Below, one piece after another: positions 33,439 through 42,820 of a stretch of 64,000 bases of DNA. The position numbers and the translations under genes were made by a program. The notes below the pieces were generated by a model, which searched no databases, was not told where the DNA came from, and was given only the letters and a program-made list of their open reading frames with translations. This stretch comes from Verrucomicrobium sp. BvORR106 (GTDB taxonomy: Bacteria > Verrucomicrobiota > Verrucomicrobiia > Verrucomicrobiales > Verrucomicrobiaceae): positions 62,001-126,000 of the forward strand of contig NZ_BATR01000130.1 of NCBI RefSeq assembly GCF_000739655.1, given 5' to 3'. Positions within the stretch are counted from its first letter, which is position 1, and the number at the start of each line of letters is the position of its first letter.

Positions 33439-33496
33439 ACTTTCTCAGCGGCGGTTGAGGTTTGAAATTTGAAGTTTGGATACTGGAGTTCTCCCC

Positions 33497-34792
33497 ATGT
33501 CGTCTCCACTGGATCAAACCATGCGCGTTCACCTTCCGGGGAACGCCATGAATTTGCGCCAGCGCCAGTGGGAGAAGCTGCGGACGCTGATGTACCGCAC
33601 GGCGAAAACGGAGAACTTTAACACCCGCCGTTTCAGGGAACACGGGATCGACCCCTTCTCGATTCATACCCTGGAGGACTACATTCGCAGGATCCCCTTC
33701 ACCGCAAAGGGCGACCTCCTGGACGACCGGCTGGCCCACCCGCCGTTTGGCTCGAATTTCACTGAACCGCTGGAGCGATACACCCGCTTCTGCCAGACCA
33801 CTGGCACCGCCACGGGGCAGCCCATGGCCGTGCTGGATACTCCCGCCAGCTGGGAGACCATGCTGGCTTGCTGGCGTCAGGTGTATCGGGCAGCCGGCAT
33901 CAAGGCGGGAGACCGCATCTTCTTTGCCTTCTCCTTTGGTCCGTTCCTCGGCTTCTGGACGGCGTTTGAAGCCGCCGCCCGTGACTGCCTCGTCCTGCCT
34001 GGCGGCGGACTGTCCAGTCAGGCCCGTCTGGAGATGATGGCCCGTTACAAGGCCACGGCCCTCTGCTGCACACCCACCTACGCCTTGCGCTTGGGAGAGA
34101 GCATCGGTGCCCCGAGCGGCGTCAATCTGAACCAGCTCTCGGTGAAACGCATCATCGTGGCAGGCGAGCCAGGCGGCTCCCTTCCCACCACTCGTGAGCG
34201 CATCCGTGAACTTTGGGGTGGCGCCAAGCTGTTCGACCACCACGGGATGTCGGAGGTGGGCCCAGTCAGCTTTGAAGACCCGGAGATGCCAGCCAATCTG
34301 TGCGTCATTGAGGATTCGTATTTTGCTGAAGTCGTCGACTCTTCGGGAAACGAAGTTCCAGACGGATCTGAAGGTGAGCTCATTCTCACCACTCTCGATC
34401 GGAGCGCCTGCCCCCTCTTCCGCTACCGCACCGGGGACTGGGTTTGCAAGAAGGTCATCAATGATCGCCTCTATTTGGAAGGCGGCGTGTTGAGCCGGTG
34501 CGACGACATGGTCGTCATTCGCGGAGTGAACATCTACCCGAGTGCCATCGAGAACATTGTGCTGCGGTATCCCGAGATCGCCGAGTTCCAGATCGAACAG
34601 CACAAGGTGGAGAACATGGACGAAGTCATCCTCACCGTGGAACTGGCGGCGGGGGTGGATGAATCCCTGCTTCATCGTCTGCAAGATCGCTTGCGTGACA
34701 CCTTCTCGCTCCGCATCCCTGTGAAGCTTGCCCCCCAAGGGTCCCTCCCGCGTTTTGAGTTCAAAGCCAAGCGTTGGAACAAGGTTCTTTAA
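33497..34792 (+). CDS. Phenylacetate-CoA ligase family protein (PaaK-like, AMP-forming)
   Basis: The protein has about 431 residues of the adenylate-forming superfamily. The phosphate-binding loop is TTGTATGQPMAVLDT (about 97-111). HHGMSEVGP (near 250) carries the A5-type Glu, FRYRTGDW (near 310) is the hinge region, and GVNIYPSAIENIVLR (near 345) is typical of PaaK-type C-terminal domains. It would activate an aryl or alkyl carboxylate with ATP and load it on CoA or a carrier. I chose ATG 33497 over a TTG at 33476. No paa genes flank it. Confidence 0.85.
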   Translation: MSSPLDQTMRVHLPGNAMNLRQRQWEKLRTLMYRTAKTENFNTRRFREHGIDPFSIHTLEDYIRRIPFTAKGDLLDDRLAHPPFGSNFTEPLERYTRFCQTTGTATGQPMAVLDTPASWETMLACWRQVYRAAGIKAGDRIFFAFSFGPFLGFWTAFEAAARDCLVLPGGGLSSQARLEMMARYKATALCCTPTYALRLGESIGAPSGVNLNQLSVKRIIVAGEPGGSLPTTRERIRELWGGAKLFDHHGMSEVGPVSFEDPEMPANLCVIEDSYFAEVVDSSGNEVPDGSEGELILTTLDRSACPLFRYRTGDWVCKKVINDRLYLEGGVLSRCDDMVVIRGVNIYPSAIENIVLRYPEIAEFQIEQHKVENMDEVILTVELAAGVDESLLHRLQDRLRDTFSLRIPVKLAPQGSLPRFEFKAKRWNKVL

Positions 34793-34796
34793 CCAA

Positions 34797-34826
34797 GAAC
34801 CGCTGCATCAAACGGCGGTTCGTTTT
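34797..34826 (+). terminator. Probable intrinsic terminator after the PaaK-like gene
   Basis: GAACCGC (34797-34803) pairs with GCGGTTC (34815-34821) across an 11-base loop and is followed by GTTTTCG. The T-run is short, so efficiency is uncertain. Confidence 0.6.
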
Positions 34827-34889
34827 CGTAACCGTTCAGGGGCCGGTCCACTGACTTGAGTCTCCTGATCATTTTCCCTTCCGCTCACC

Positions 34890-35573
34890 ATGCCCCTGAT
34901 TCAGCTCAACAACGTCTCCAAGGCTTACCGCGAACCGGTGAGCGGGCACTCCGTCCCTGTTCTCAAAGGCATCAACCTCCAGATCGAAGCGGGAGAGTCG
35001 GTTTCCATTGTGGGCCCCTCAGGCTGCGGCAAGAGCACCTTGCTCAACATCCTCGGCACGCTCGACGAGCCGGATGCAGGTGACTACCGCTTTGAAGGTG
35101 ACAGCCTGCAAGGGGCTGGCCCGCAGAAGTTGGGACAGCTCCGCAGCGCCAAGATTGGTTTCATCTTCCAGCTCCATCACCTCCTGCCCCAGTGCACGGT
35201 GCTGGAAAACGTCCTGCTCCCCACCCTGGCTCTCACCCCCAAGCCAGACCAAAAGGCCGCGCAAAACCGGGCCATGGACCTGCTCAAACAGGTCGGACTG
35301 GACCACCGGGCTAGCTACAAACCGGCCGAACTCTCGGGTGGCGAACGTCAACGAGCCGCCGTGGTGCGGGCGCTGATCAACTCTCCAAAACTGATTCTCG
35401 CCGATGAGCCGACGGGGGCCCTCGACGAGGCCAATGCCGATACTTTGACTAACTTGATGATCAACTTAGTGGAAAATTCCGGCATATCTTTAGTGCTAGT
35501 CTCTCACAATCCTGCTCAAGCTCAACGCATGAAGCGGGTGCTGCATTTGCACGAGGGCACCCTGTCCGTTTAA
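34890..35573 (+). CDS. ABC transporter ATP-binding protein (LolD/YbbA-like)
   Basis: The protein has 227 residues with all ABC motifs: Walker A GPSGCGKST (about 44), Q-loop IFQLHHLLPQCTVLENV, signature LSGGERQRAAVVRAL (about 150), Walker B LILADEPTGALDE and a switch histidine in LVLVSHN. The insertion pattern fits the MacB/LolD/YbbA group that works with FtsX-type permeases. The permease gene follows 19 bases later, so the two form one transporter. Confidence 0.94.
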   Translation: MPLIQLNNVSKAYREPVSGHSVPVLKGINLQIEAGESVSIVGPSGCGKSTLLNILGTLDEPDAGDYRFEGDSLQGAGPQKLGQLRSAKIGFIFQLHHLLPQCTVLENVLLPTLALTPKPDQKAAQNRAMDLLKQVGLDHRASYKPAELSGGERQRAAVVRALINSPKLILADEPTGALDEANADTLTNLMINLVENSGISLVLVSHNPAQAQRMKRVLHLHEGTLSV

Positions 35574-35592
35574 CCCGCTTTTCTCCATCACC

Positions 35593-38500
35593 ATGACCGC
35601 GGGAAAGCTCATCTTTGGGAGTCTCAAGCACTATTGGAAGGGCCACATCGGCCTGCTGTTCGGGGCATTCCTCGCCTCGGCCATCTTGAGCGGATCGCTC
35701 GTGGTGGGTGATTCCGTCCGCGCCAGTCTGCGCAAGGCTGCCGACCAACGCCTCGGCCAGGTCCAGACCGGGCTGTTGGGTGGCGACCGCTGGTTCACGG
35801 AAGCGCTGGCCACCAGCCAGGGTGCCGCCCCGGTCATTCTCATGCAGGGCTCTGTGAGCGCTGCCAATGGCGGGGTGCGAGCCAATGCGGTCCAAGTGCT
35901 GGGGGTCAACGATGCCTTCTGGAAACTCAGCCTCAGCGGAAAACCGGTGGCAATTGAGGCCAACGGCCTGGTGGTGAATGAAGCTTTGGGCAGGAAGCTC
36001 GGTGTGAAAGCGGGTGACACCGTCCTGGTGCGCATGGAACTCCCCAGTGTCATCTCCCGGGATGCGCCCCTGTCGGGCAGTACCAATCAGGAAGTGACTA
36101 TGCGGCGCAAGATCTCCGCCGTGGTGGGTGGAGAAGACTTTGGCAGCTTCCAGCTCGCGGCCTCCCAGACAGGCAGCGACACAGTCTATGTCCCTCTGGC
36201 AGACATGCAGGCGGAGCTGGAGAAATCCGGACGCATCAATGCCATCCTTGCAGGGAGCAGCGGCCTCAGTGCCGAGGCCACTGAGAAAGCCAAGTCCCTG
36301 GAGGACTTCTCCCTCAAGCTCGCGAAGGTCCAGGGAAGCTCCAGTGAATGGGAACTGGGCACCGACCGCGTCTTCATGGACGAGGTTCTGAGCAAGAAAC
36401 TGCTCGAAAAACAGACCAAAAGCTACGGTGTCATCACCTACCTCATCAATGGGTTCTCCTCGGCTAATGGCCGCACCCCCTACTCCATGGTCACAGGCCT
36501 GCCCAAGGCCGTCTTGGAGAGCAAGTTCAAGGCTCCCGCGGACCTGGTCGGCAATCCTCCACCCATTCTGATTTCCCAATGGCTCGCTGAGGACCACCAA
36601 CTGCAGGTTGGCGGAGAGATCTCGTTCCGTTTCTTCACCGTGGGACTCGGTCGCGACCTGAAAGAGCAAACGGCCACCTTCAAAGTCGCGGGCATCGTCC
36701 CCATGGACAATCCCGACCTGAAACGTGAGTGGACACCGAACTTCCCCGGGGTGTCTGACGTGGACAACTGCCGCGACTGGGAGCCCGGCATTCCCGTGAA
36801 ACTGGATGCCATCCGCGACAAGGACGAGAAATACTGGGACGACTATCGCGGCACTCCCAAAGCCTTCATCCCCCTGGCAGAAGGGCAGCAGCTCTGGAGC
36901 AATCGATTCGGCAGTCTCACTGCCATCCGCTTCCCTGATTCAGGTCAGAACGAAGCCGCCTTGAGGACGGAACTCCTGAAGGATCTGCAACTGGCGGATG
37001 TCGGCCTGGTCCCCCGTCAGTTCAAAGAAGAAGCTGGCGCGGCGGCCAAAGGCAGCGTGGACTTTGGCGGACTGTTCGTCGGGCTCAGCATGTTCCTCAT
37101 CGGCGCGGCTCTCATCTTTGCCGCGCTGCTATTCCTGTTCACGATCGAGAAACGCGCCCCGCAGGTGGGATTGCTGCTTTCGCTGGGTTGGACACAGCGC
37201 CAAGCGCGATGGGTGGTGTTGGCGGAAGCAGGCCTGGTCGCCCTAGCAGGTTCTGCCTTGGGTCTGCTTGGTGGCATGGCTTACACGAAGCTGGCGCTGG
37301 CCGGGCTTAACGGGGCCTGGAGCGGGGCGACCGTCGGATTCAAGCTCACTTACGACGCTCACCCTGCCACGCTCGCCATCGCATGGGTATCCAGCGCCTT
37401 GGCTGGCATTGGCACGCTCTGGTGGGCCAGCCGTCGCCTCTTCAAGACCGCGCCGAAAGACCTCCTTGTCGGCGAAGCCTGGACCAACTCCAAGGAGACG
37501 AAAAAAGCTGGCGGTGGGTGGAAGAAGTGGCTTCCTCTGGCCTGCCTGATCCTGGCGGCCGGCATATCGGTCATGGGCAGTCGCCTTGGTGATCCCCAAG
37601 CCGTCTCCGGGGCATTCTTTGGCGCCGGATTCCTCCTGCTCATGGCGGGCGCGACTTGGGTCAGTCGTTGGCTCCGTCGTCCGACGGAGGCAGGTCCTCC
37701 TGCAGGCTCATTGCTGCGGATCGGACTTCGCAACCTGACCCGCCGTCCCGGTCGGAGCGTGGCCGTCATCGCTATGATGGCCGGCGGCATCTTCCTGGTG
37801 ATTGCCGTAAACGCCTTTCGTCTGAGCGGCGCGGCCAATCCCTCTGAGCGCAAGGCAGGCACCGGTGGGTTTGTCCTGCTCGGAGAATCCAGCCTGCCGG
37901 TCTATGAAGACCTCAACAGTGAAGCTGCTTGGGACGCATTTGCACTGGACGAGAAACTCATGGCCAAGGCAAAGGTCGTCCCCTTCCGGATCCGCGAAGG
38001 CGATGACGCCAGTTGTTTGAACCTGAACCGGGCCCAACGTCCGGTTCTCACTGCGGTGAATCCCAAACTCCTGGAGGAGCGGGGATCCTTTACCTTCGCA
38101 GGCGGAGGCTGGAGCGCCCTCGCTCCCAGCATGGGTGGTGACGCGATTCCCGGAATTGCCGACCAGGCCACCGCCCTCTGGGGGCTGGGCAAAGGCATTG
38201 GCGACACCATCGCCTACACGGATGCCCAGGGACGCGAGTTCAACGTCAAACTGGTGGGGCTCGTCACGGGCTCCATTCTTCAGGGCAAGATCATCGTCAG
38301 TGAGGCTAACTTTCTCGCCAAGTTCCCTGATGCTGCCGGGTACAAGTACTTCCTCATCGATGCTCCGACCGACGAAGCAGCCAAAATCAGCAGCCATCTG
38401 ACGAAGCAACTCGAATCGCGCGGGTTGGCTATGGAAACCACTTCCGCGCGACTCGCCGCCTTCCAGGCGGTGCAAAACACCTACATCGGCATCTTCACGG

Positions 38501-38859
38501 TGCTGGGCGGTCTCGGTGTGTTGCTGGGCACGGCCGGACTGGGAGTGCTCGCAGCCCGTAATATCCTCGAACGACGGGGTGAGCTGGGGCTGATGCAAGC
38601 CTTGGGCTTCCAGCCTGGGGCCCTCCGCTCGCTGGTTGTGAGTGAGCATGCCGCTCTCCTCATCACAGGCTTGTTCCTTGGACTGATCAGCGCCGCCATT
38701 GCCGTGTGGCCCAACATCCGGCAGAGCGGCGGTGCCCTGCCCGTGGGCTTCCTGGCGTGGTTGAATCTGGGGATTGTCGCCTTCGGCCTGGTCGTCTGTT
38801 TCGTGGCAACGCTCCTGGCCCTGCGTGGCAAGTTGCTGGATGCCGTAAGGCGCGAGTAG
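35593..38859 (+). CDS. Large FtsX-family ABC permease (YbbP-like, two FtsX domains)
   Basis: The protein has 1088 residues. One N-terminal helix (GLLFGAFLASAILSGSLVVG) is followed by a large extracytoplasmic domain to about residue 490. The first FtsX core lies at about 495-620 (LSMFLIGAALIFAALLFLFTIEKR, VGLLLSLGWTQRQARWVVLAEAGLVALAG). Further helices follow near 660 and 725, a second extracytoplasmic domain at about 750-955, and the second FtsX core at about 965-1088 (RNILERRGELGLMQALGFQPGALRSLVVSEHAALL). Duplicated FtsX cores in one chain match YbbP-like permeases. It pairs with the upstream ATPase. The cargo is unknown. Confidence 0.92.
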   Translation: MTAGKLIFGSLKHYWKGHIGLLFGAFLASAILSGSLVVGDSVRASLRKAADQRLGQVQTGLLGGDRWFTEALATSQGAAPVILMQGSVSAANGGVRANAVQVLGVNDAFWKLSLSGKPVAIEANGLVVNEALGRKLGVKAGDTVLVRMELPSVISRDAPLSGSTNQEVTMRRKISAVVGGEDFGSFQLAASQTGSDTVYVPLADMQAELEKSGRINAILAGSSGLSAEATEKAKSLEDFSLKLAKVQGSSSEWELGTDRVFMDEVLSKKLLEKQTKSYGVITYLINGFSSANGRTPYSMVTGLPKAVLESKFKAPADLVGNPPPILISQWLAEDHQLQVGGEISFRFFTVGLGRDLKEQTATFKVAGIVPMDNPDLKREWTPNFPGVSDVDNCRDWEPGIPVKLDAIRDKDEKYWDDYRGTPKAFIPLAEGQQLWSNRFGSLTAIRFPDSGQNEAALRTELLKDLQLADVGLVPRQFKEEAGAAAKGSVDFGGLFVGLSMFLIGAALIFAALLFLFTIEKRAPQVGLLLSLGWTQRQARWVVLAEAGLVALAGSALGLLGGMAYTKLALAGLNGAWSGATVGFKLTYDAHPATLAIAWVSSALAGIGTLWWASRRLFKTAPKDLLVGEAWTNSKETKKAGGGWKKWLPLACLILAAGISVMGSRLGDPQAVSGAFFGAGFLLLMAGATWVSRWLRRPTEAGPPAGSLLRIGLRNLTRRPGRSVAVIAMMAGGIFLVIAVNAFRLSGAANPSERKAGTGGFVLLGESSLPVYEDLNSEAAWDAFALDEKLMAKAKVVPFRIREGDDASCLNLNRAQRPVLTAVNPKLLEERGSFTFAGGGWSALAPSMGGDAIPGIADQATALWGLGKGIGDTIAYTDAQGREFNVKLVGLVTGSILQGKIIVSEANFLAKFPDAAGYKYFLIDAPTDEAAKISSHLTKQLESRGLAMETTSARLAAFQAVQNTYIGIFTVLGGLGVLLGTAGLGVLAARNILERRGELGLMQALGFQPGALRSLVVSEHAALLITGLFLGLISAAIAVWPNIRQSGGALPVGFLAWLNLGIVAFGLVVCFVATLLALRGKLLDAVRRE

Positions 38860-38880
38860 CGTTGCCCCGGCCATCCCTGA

Positions 38881-39756
38881 CTACTTGAACAGAGGGCGCA
38901 GATGGGCGTAGCACCAGGCTCCGAGCGAGGTCGGTGTCGTGGATGCGTAGCTCCGCCCCAGTTCCTCCGGTTTGATGTTGGCGATGGTACGGGACAACTC
39001 GACCAGAGCCTCCGCAACAGGTACAGGCAGACCAGCGCCCAACAGATTCTGCCGATGCTCATCCTCTGAGATCTGAACTGCTTGAATGGGGCGTTCAATC
39101 GCTTCTCCCACCAGAGCGGCGACTTCGCGGTAGCTCAGATCTGCAGGGCCGCCGATCGGCTGGACCTGCTGGCCTGACCAGGAGTCTGAAAGCAACCGGG
39201 CGGCGGCAATCTCACCAATGTCGCGGGGGTCGTTCCAACCCGCACGGTGGTCCAGCGAGGTCGTGGTGGTCAGCACTCCCGCGCGCAACTCTTCCACCAC
39301 CGTAAACAGGTTGGTGAAGAGATACCCAGGACGCAGATGCACCACGTTTTGCCCTGTGGCATTGAGGAGATCCTCGACCAGGCCCAGAGTGCCCAGAAGA
39401 TGGTTCCCCCGCTGTTCCGCGCCTGAACTGCTGAGGAATACCGTGCGGGTAATCTGATTGGACTGGACCGCCGCCGCGGCAACGGTACCGAGACGAAGCA
39501 CATCCGCCACCGGATCGGCAGCACTGTAGTTCGTTGGAATCAGCCAGAACAAGGCGTCCGCGCCTCGCGTGGCCTCGATCACGAAGTCTTGGTCAGAGAG
39601 ATCCCCCTGACGGATCTCACACGCACTTCGGACAGTCTCGCTGAGACGGCCGGGATCTCGCACCAACAAAGTGGGCCGGGCTCCGGCCTGAATCAGAAGC
39701 TGAACGACGCGTGATCCGATATTGCCAGTGGGGGTGGTAACGACGATCTTTTTCAT
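38881..39756 (-). CDS. NmrA-family NAD(P)H-binding reductase
   Basis: The protein has 291 residues. It begins MKKIVVTTPTGNIGSRVVQLL, the TGxxGxxG-type loop of an atypical short-chain dehydrogenase, and continues as the NmrA/NAD(P)H azoreductase-like group (LVRDPGRL, GADALFWLIPTNY, FLSSSGAEQ). The catalytic YxxxK is not evident, which is normal for NmrA-type redox sensors or quinone reductases. I chose ATG 39756. It is divergent from the AraC-type regulator at 39895, the typical arrangement for a regulator and its target. Confidence 0.85.
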   Translation of the reverse strand: MKKIVVTTPTGNIGSRVVQLLIQAGARPTLLVRDPGRLSETVRSACEIRQGDLSDQDFVIEATRGADALFWLIPTNYSAADPVADVLRLGTVAAAAVQSNQITRTVFLSSSGAEQRGNHLLGTLGLVEDLLNATGQNVVHLRPGYLFTNLFTVVEELRAGVLTTTTSLDHRAGWNDPRDIGEIAAARLLSDSWSGQQVQPIGGPADLSYREVAALVGEAIERPIQAVQISEDEHRQNLLGAGLPVPVAEALVELSRTIANIKPEELGRSYASTTPTSLGAWCYAHLRPLFK

Positions 39757-39894
39757 GATGATTTCAGGTTGGATTTTGATGTGGGAACGCTGGTGCTCCC
39801 TTGCGATTCCAACATGCTTCCCCCGACCGAAAATCACCATGCCCGGGTATCCGGCAGGCATGTCCGATCGTCCTGAACCTGTGCCCATCAGACC
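39757..39894. promoter_or_regulatory. Divergent promoter region between NmrA-family and AraC genes
   Basis: These 138 bases separate two divergent start codons. No exact operator is obvious; GGCATGTCCGATCGTCCTGA and nearby short palindromes near 39857-39880 are candidate sites. Control of the reductase by the adjacent AraC regulator is inferred from position. Confidence 0.4.
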
Positions 39895-40836
39895 ATGAAG
39901 TCGCTCGACAGTCTGCTCTCGACACTACGCCTCCGGAGTGCCCTTCAAAACCGGGTGGTGCTGGGAGAGCCTTGGGGCGTGCGCTTCCCAGTGCGTCCTC
40001 AATCAGGAAAGTTTCACTTCATGGAACAGGGCAGCGGGCAGTTGTGCGTTCCAGAGTGCCCGCCCACTATCATGAGGCAAGGTGACTTTGCCATCGTGAT
40101 GACGGACCGGGAACACACGGTTCAAGACCTCACAGGAAGCCGCCCCACTCCCCTTCCCGAACTCCTGAGCAAGTCCGACACTTTGTGCGCCAGCGGGATC
40201 ACCCTGCGCTTCGGCGGTGCAGGAGCAGAAACATCCGTGATTTCCGGAGACTTCGACTTTGCAGAGAGTGCGCACCATCCCCTGCTCCGCCTGTTGCCGC
40301 CCTGCCTCATCCTCCGGGGAAATGGGGAGATCGGGGCTCCGGGACTGGATGCGGTGCTCAAAGTCTTGACCACTGAATCGATGGCCGCCCAACCCGGTGC
40401 GACAGCGTTGCTGGACCGTCTGTGTGATGTGCTCTTCATCCAAGCCATCCGGGGCTGGCTCCATACGGGCGACAGCGGCACGGGCTTGCCCGCAGCCGTG
40501 CAAAATGCCGCCATCGATGGAGCCCTGCACCTCATCCAGAGTGAACCGGCCAACTCCTGGACCGTAGAGTACCTCGCTCGCGAAGTCGCCCTTTCCCGGT
40601 CGGTGTTTGCAGAGCGGTTTCGCAGGCTCACCGGCGATACGCCCATGGGGTACTTGGCGCGATGGAGAGCGCATTGCGCGACGCGCCTCCTCCAGGACGA
40701 ACAACTGGGAATGATGGAAGTCGCCTCCCGGGTGGGTTACGAGAGTGAGTTTGCGTTCGCCAAGGCCTTCAAACGCATCACCGGAATCGCCCCAGGTGCT
40801 TATCGCAGATCGAAGAGTGGCGTAAGGGTAGCTTGA
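39895..40836 (+). CDS. AraC family transcriptional regulator with cupin domain
   Basis: The protein has 313 residues. The N-terminal 190 residues match the AraC-associated cupin type (cupin_6: LRLRSALQNRVVLGEPWGVRFP, LPPCLILRG). The two helix-turn-helix motifs lie at about 225-305: WTVEYLAREVALSRSVFAERFRRLTG and MMEVASRVGYESEFAFAKAFKRITGIAPGAYR. It is encoded divergently from an NmrA-type reductase, which it probably controls in response to a small compound. Confidence 0.93.
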   Translation: MKSLDSLLSTLRLRSALQNRVVLGEPWGVRFPVRPQSGKFHFMEQGSGQLCVPECPPTIMRQGDFAIVMTDREHTVQDLTGSRPTPLPELLSKSDTLCASGITLRFGGAGAETSVISGDFDFAESAHHPLLRLLPPCLILRGNGEIGAPGLDAVLKVLTTESMAAQPGATALLDRLCDVLFIQAIRGWLHTGDSGTGLPAAVQNAAIDGALHLIQSEPANSWTVEYLAREVALSRSVFAERFRRLTGDTPMGYLARWRAHCATRLLQDEQLGMMEVASRVGYESEFAFAKAFKRITGIAPGAYRRSKSGVRVA

Positions 40837-40960
40837 AGAGTTCCGCTTCGCTGCCCCATCGAACTCGAAAACGCTTCATTACCAGCGCTCACAACCAGAC
40901 TCCAGGGCAGACGCGATTTCCCGATGCCGGAGGGAGCCATCCACACCTTTTGGCCGTCCC

Positions 40961-42820
40961 ATGCCGGTTGACTCCCCGCCTGTTTCTGAACGATCCCGCA
41001 TGCCATGGCCCCGGCGGCTCTCCCGCCTTTGGCCGTGGTTGGTGATCATTGCCCCAGCCGTCATCTTGCTGGTGGAGATGATACCCCTCCTTGTATCCGT
41101 ACCCTGTCTGGATGCCTGGTCCTTCGTCCAACAGTACCAACACCTGGTGGAGGATCGCTACTCTTGGGAGGCTTTCTTGGCGCCGCATTACGTCCACCCA
41201 TCCATCGTGGGGAAGCTGATCTACTTCGCGGTGCTGCACTTCCTCGGAGGCAACGTGGCGGTCCTTCCGATTCTGAGCTGGCTGTTCTCTGCTTTGATCG
41301 CCTTCTCGGTGTACCGGTTGGCGGGGCCTCTGTGGCGTTCCGATGGAGAGCGCCCAGCCCTCTCACGCTGGCATGCCACCGTGCTGCTGACCTGCGTCAC
41401 GGCGGTGATCTTCACCGCGGCTCAAGGAGAGGTTTGGATCTGGGATTTTGTCTTCCAGAACTTCATTCCCGGCACCTGTCTGGCCCTGGGCACCTGGCTT
41501 TTGCATCGAGAAGGTCAGGTGCGCTTTCATGATCTGGCGCTGGCGAGCGCGCTATCGCTCCTCGCGATCTGCTCCTTTGGCACAGGCTTCTTTGTTCCAG
41601 CATTCCTCGGACTGATCCTGATCTGGAGATTGCATGGTACCGGCAGCCCCTGGGGCAAAATTGGCCTCATCGCCGCTGCTTGGTGGTTGGCACATGGCGT
41701 CGTAGCCTGGCTTGCCCTGACGGCGCACGGTGGCGAGGATTCAGGCCTCGAGGCAGGGACCATTTTCGAACGCCCTCTGATGAGGCTCCAGTTCGTGTTG
41801 ATCGTTCTGGGGAACATCTTGGGCAAAGGCACCACGTTCGAACCTGAAACTCTCTGTGCCATCGCCGGTGCCGTGCTGCTGGCCACCTTTCTGGCCAGTT
41901 TGTTCTACCTTTGGCGCCGTCGTCAAGACTGCCGCCTGATTCAGGCAGCCTTCCCTTGGATCATTTTTGGCCTCTACGGTCTCTCGTCCGCCGTGCTCAT
42001 CAGCCTGGGCCGCATGCACAACTCTCTGGACAACGCCTTGGACGAGCGCTTCGCGACCTTTGACGTGTTTTTCGTTTTTGGAACGTTGCTGCTGGTCGCT
42101 GTCGTGCTGAGACACGCCTGCGTTCATCGGGCGCCCTTCGCCTCATCCCTGCCAGCACTGGTTCCCGCCGCCGTGACACTCTTTGTCGCCCTGCTCGCCG
42201 TGAACTGGGCTAACGGGCACAATCTCATGAAGGTAAAGTTCAGCCGCATGAATCAAGAGAGGGCCCTCTTGATGTTCGCCCGGGTCATGCCGCTGAATGA
42301 AGAGTGGATGGATGCCCGCGTCACCCGCAAATCCGCCTTCCGGCTCGCCGCTTTCCTCGCGGATCGCGGGAAGTTGCGCGACGTCGTCTTCGCTAAAGAT
42401 CGTAACATCAAATCGTTCAAACAGGGCAAAGAGACAGGTGGAAAGTGGGCCCGTCTCGATCCGCCCGTGGCGCTTGAAGAAGGCGGCTGGCGACTGTCTG
42501 GATTAGGCGGCCTGGCGGTTGATAATGCTGCCGATCTTATTCTCGTCACCGCCCAGCCCGCCGAAGGTTCAGGGATCGAGGAAATCGCCGCCCTCACGGC
42601 CCCTCAGCTGCAGCAACATTTTTACGAACGGGCAAAACTGGTTCGCATGCACCCCGAATATTACCTTGGGTGGGAGCAAACTTTGCATGACGAAATGCTT
42701 CCGCCCGGCCCGGTCACGTTGAAGGCCTACGTGCTGGACCAGGACAAACAGACGGTGCACCCCATCAAGGGCGTTTATCGTCTGGAGCGAGATCATCCCC
42801 ACGCAGTATCGGAGGGGTGA
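40961..42820 (+). CDS. Large multi-spanning membrane protein of unknown function
   Basis: The protein has 619 residues with about ten membrane helices in the first 440 (for example LWPWLVIIAPAVILLVEMIPLLV, LPILSWLFSALIAFSVYRLAG, FFVPAFLGLILIW), followed by a soluble C-terminal domain of about 180 residues. An early acidic motif VPCLDAW after the first helix recalls the first loop of GT-C glycosyltransferases, but no family is clear to me. Its last 56 bases overlap the convergent L,D-transpeptidase-like gene. Confidence 0.65.
   Translation: MPVDSPPVSERSRMPWPRRLSRLWPWLVIIAPAVILLVEMIPLLVSVPCLDAWSFVQQYQHLVEDRYSWEAFLAPHYVHPSIVGKLIYFAVLHFLGGNVAVLPILSWLFSALIAFSVYRLAGPLWRSDGERPALSRWHATVLLTCVTAVIFTAAQGEVWIWDFVFQNFIPGTCLALGTWLLHREGQVRFHDLALASALSLLAICSFGTGFFVPAFLGLILIWRLHGTGSPWGKIGLIAAAWWLAHGVVAWLALTAHGGEDSGLEAGTIFERPLMRLQFVLIVLGNILGKGTTFEPETLCAIAGAVLLATFLASLFYLWRRRQDCRLIQAAFPWIIFGLYGLSSAVLISLGRMHNSLDNALDERFATFDVFFVFGTLLLVAVVLRHACVHRAPFASSLPALVPAAVTLFVALLAVNWANGHNLMKVKFSRMNQERALLMFARVMPLNEEWMDARVTRKSAFRLAAFLADRGKLRDVVFAKDRNIKSFKQGKETGGKWARLDPPVALEEGGWRLSGLGGLAVDNAADLILVTAQPAEGSGIEEIAALTAPQLQQHFYERAKLVRMHPEYYLGWEQTLHDEMLPPGPVTLKAYVLDQDKQTVHPIKGVYRLERDHPHAVSEG

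Noticed and set aside
33374-34738. A 454-codon minus-strand open frame
   Set aside because: It is antisense to the PaaK-like gene, with no domain signal.
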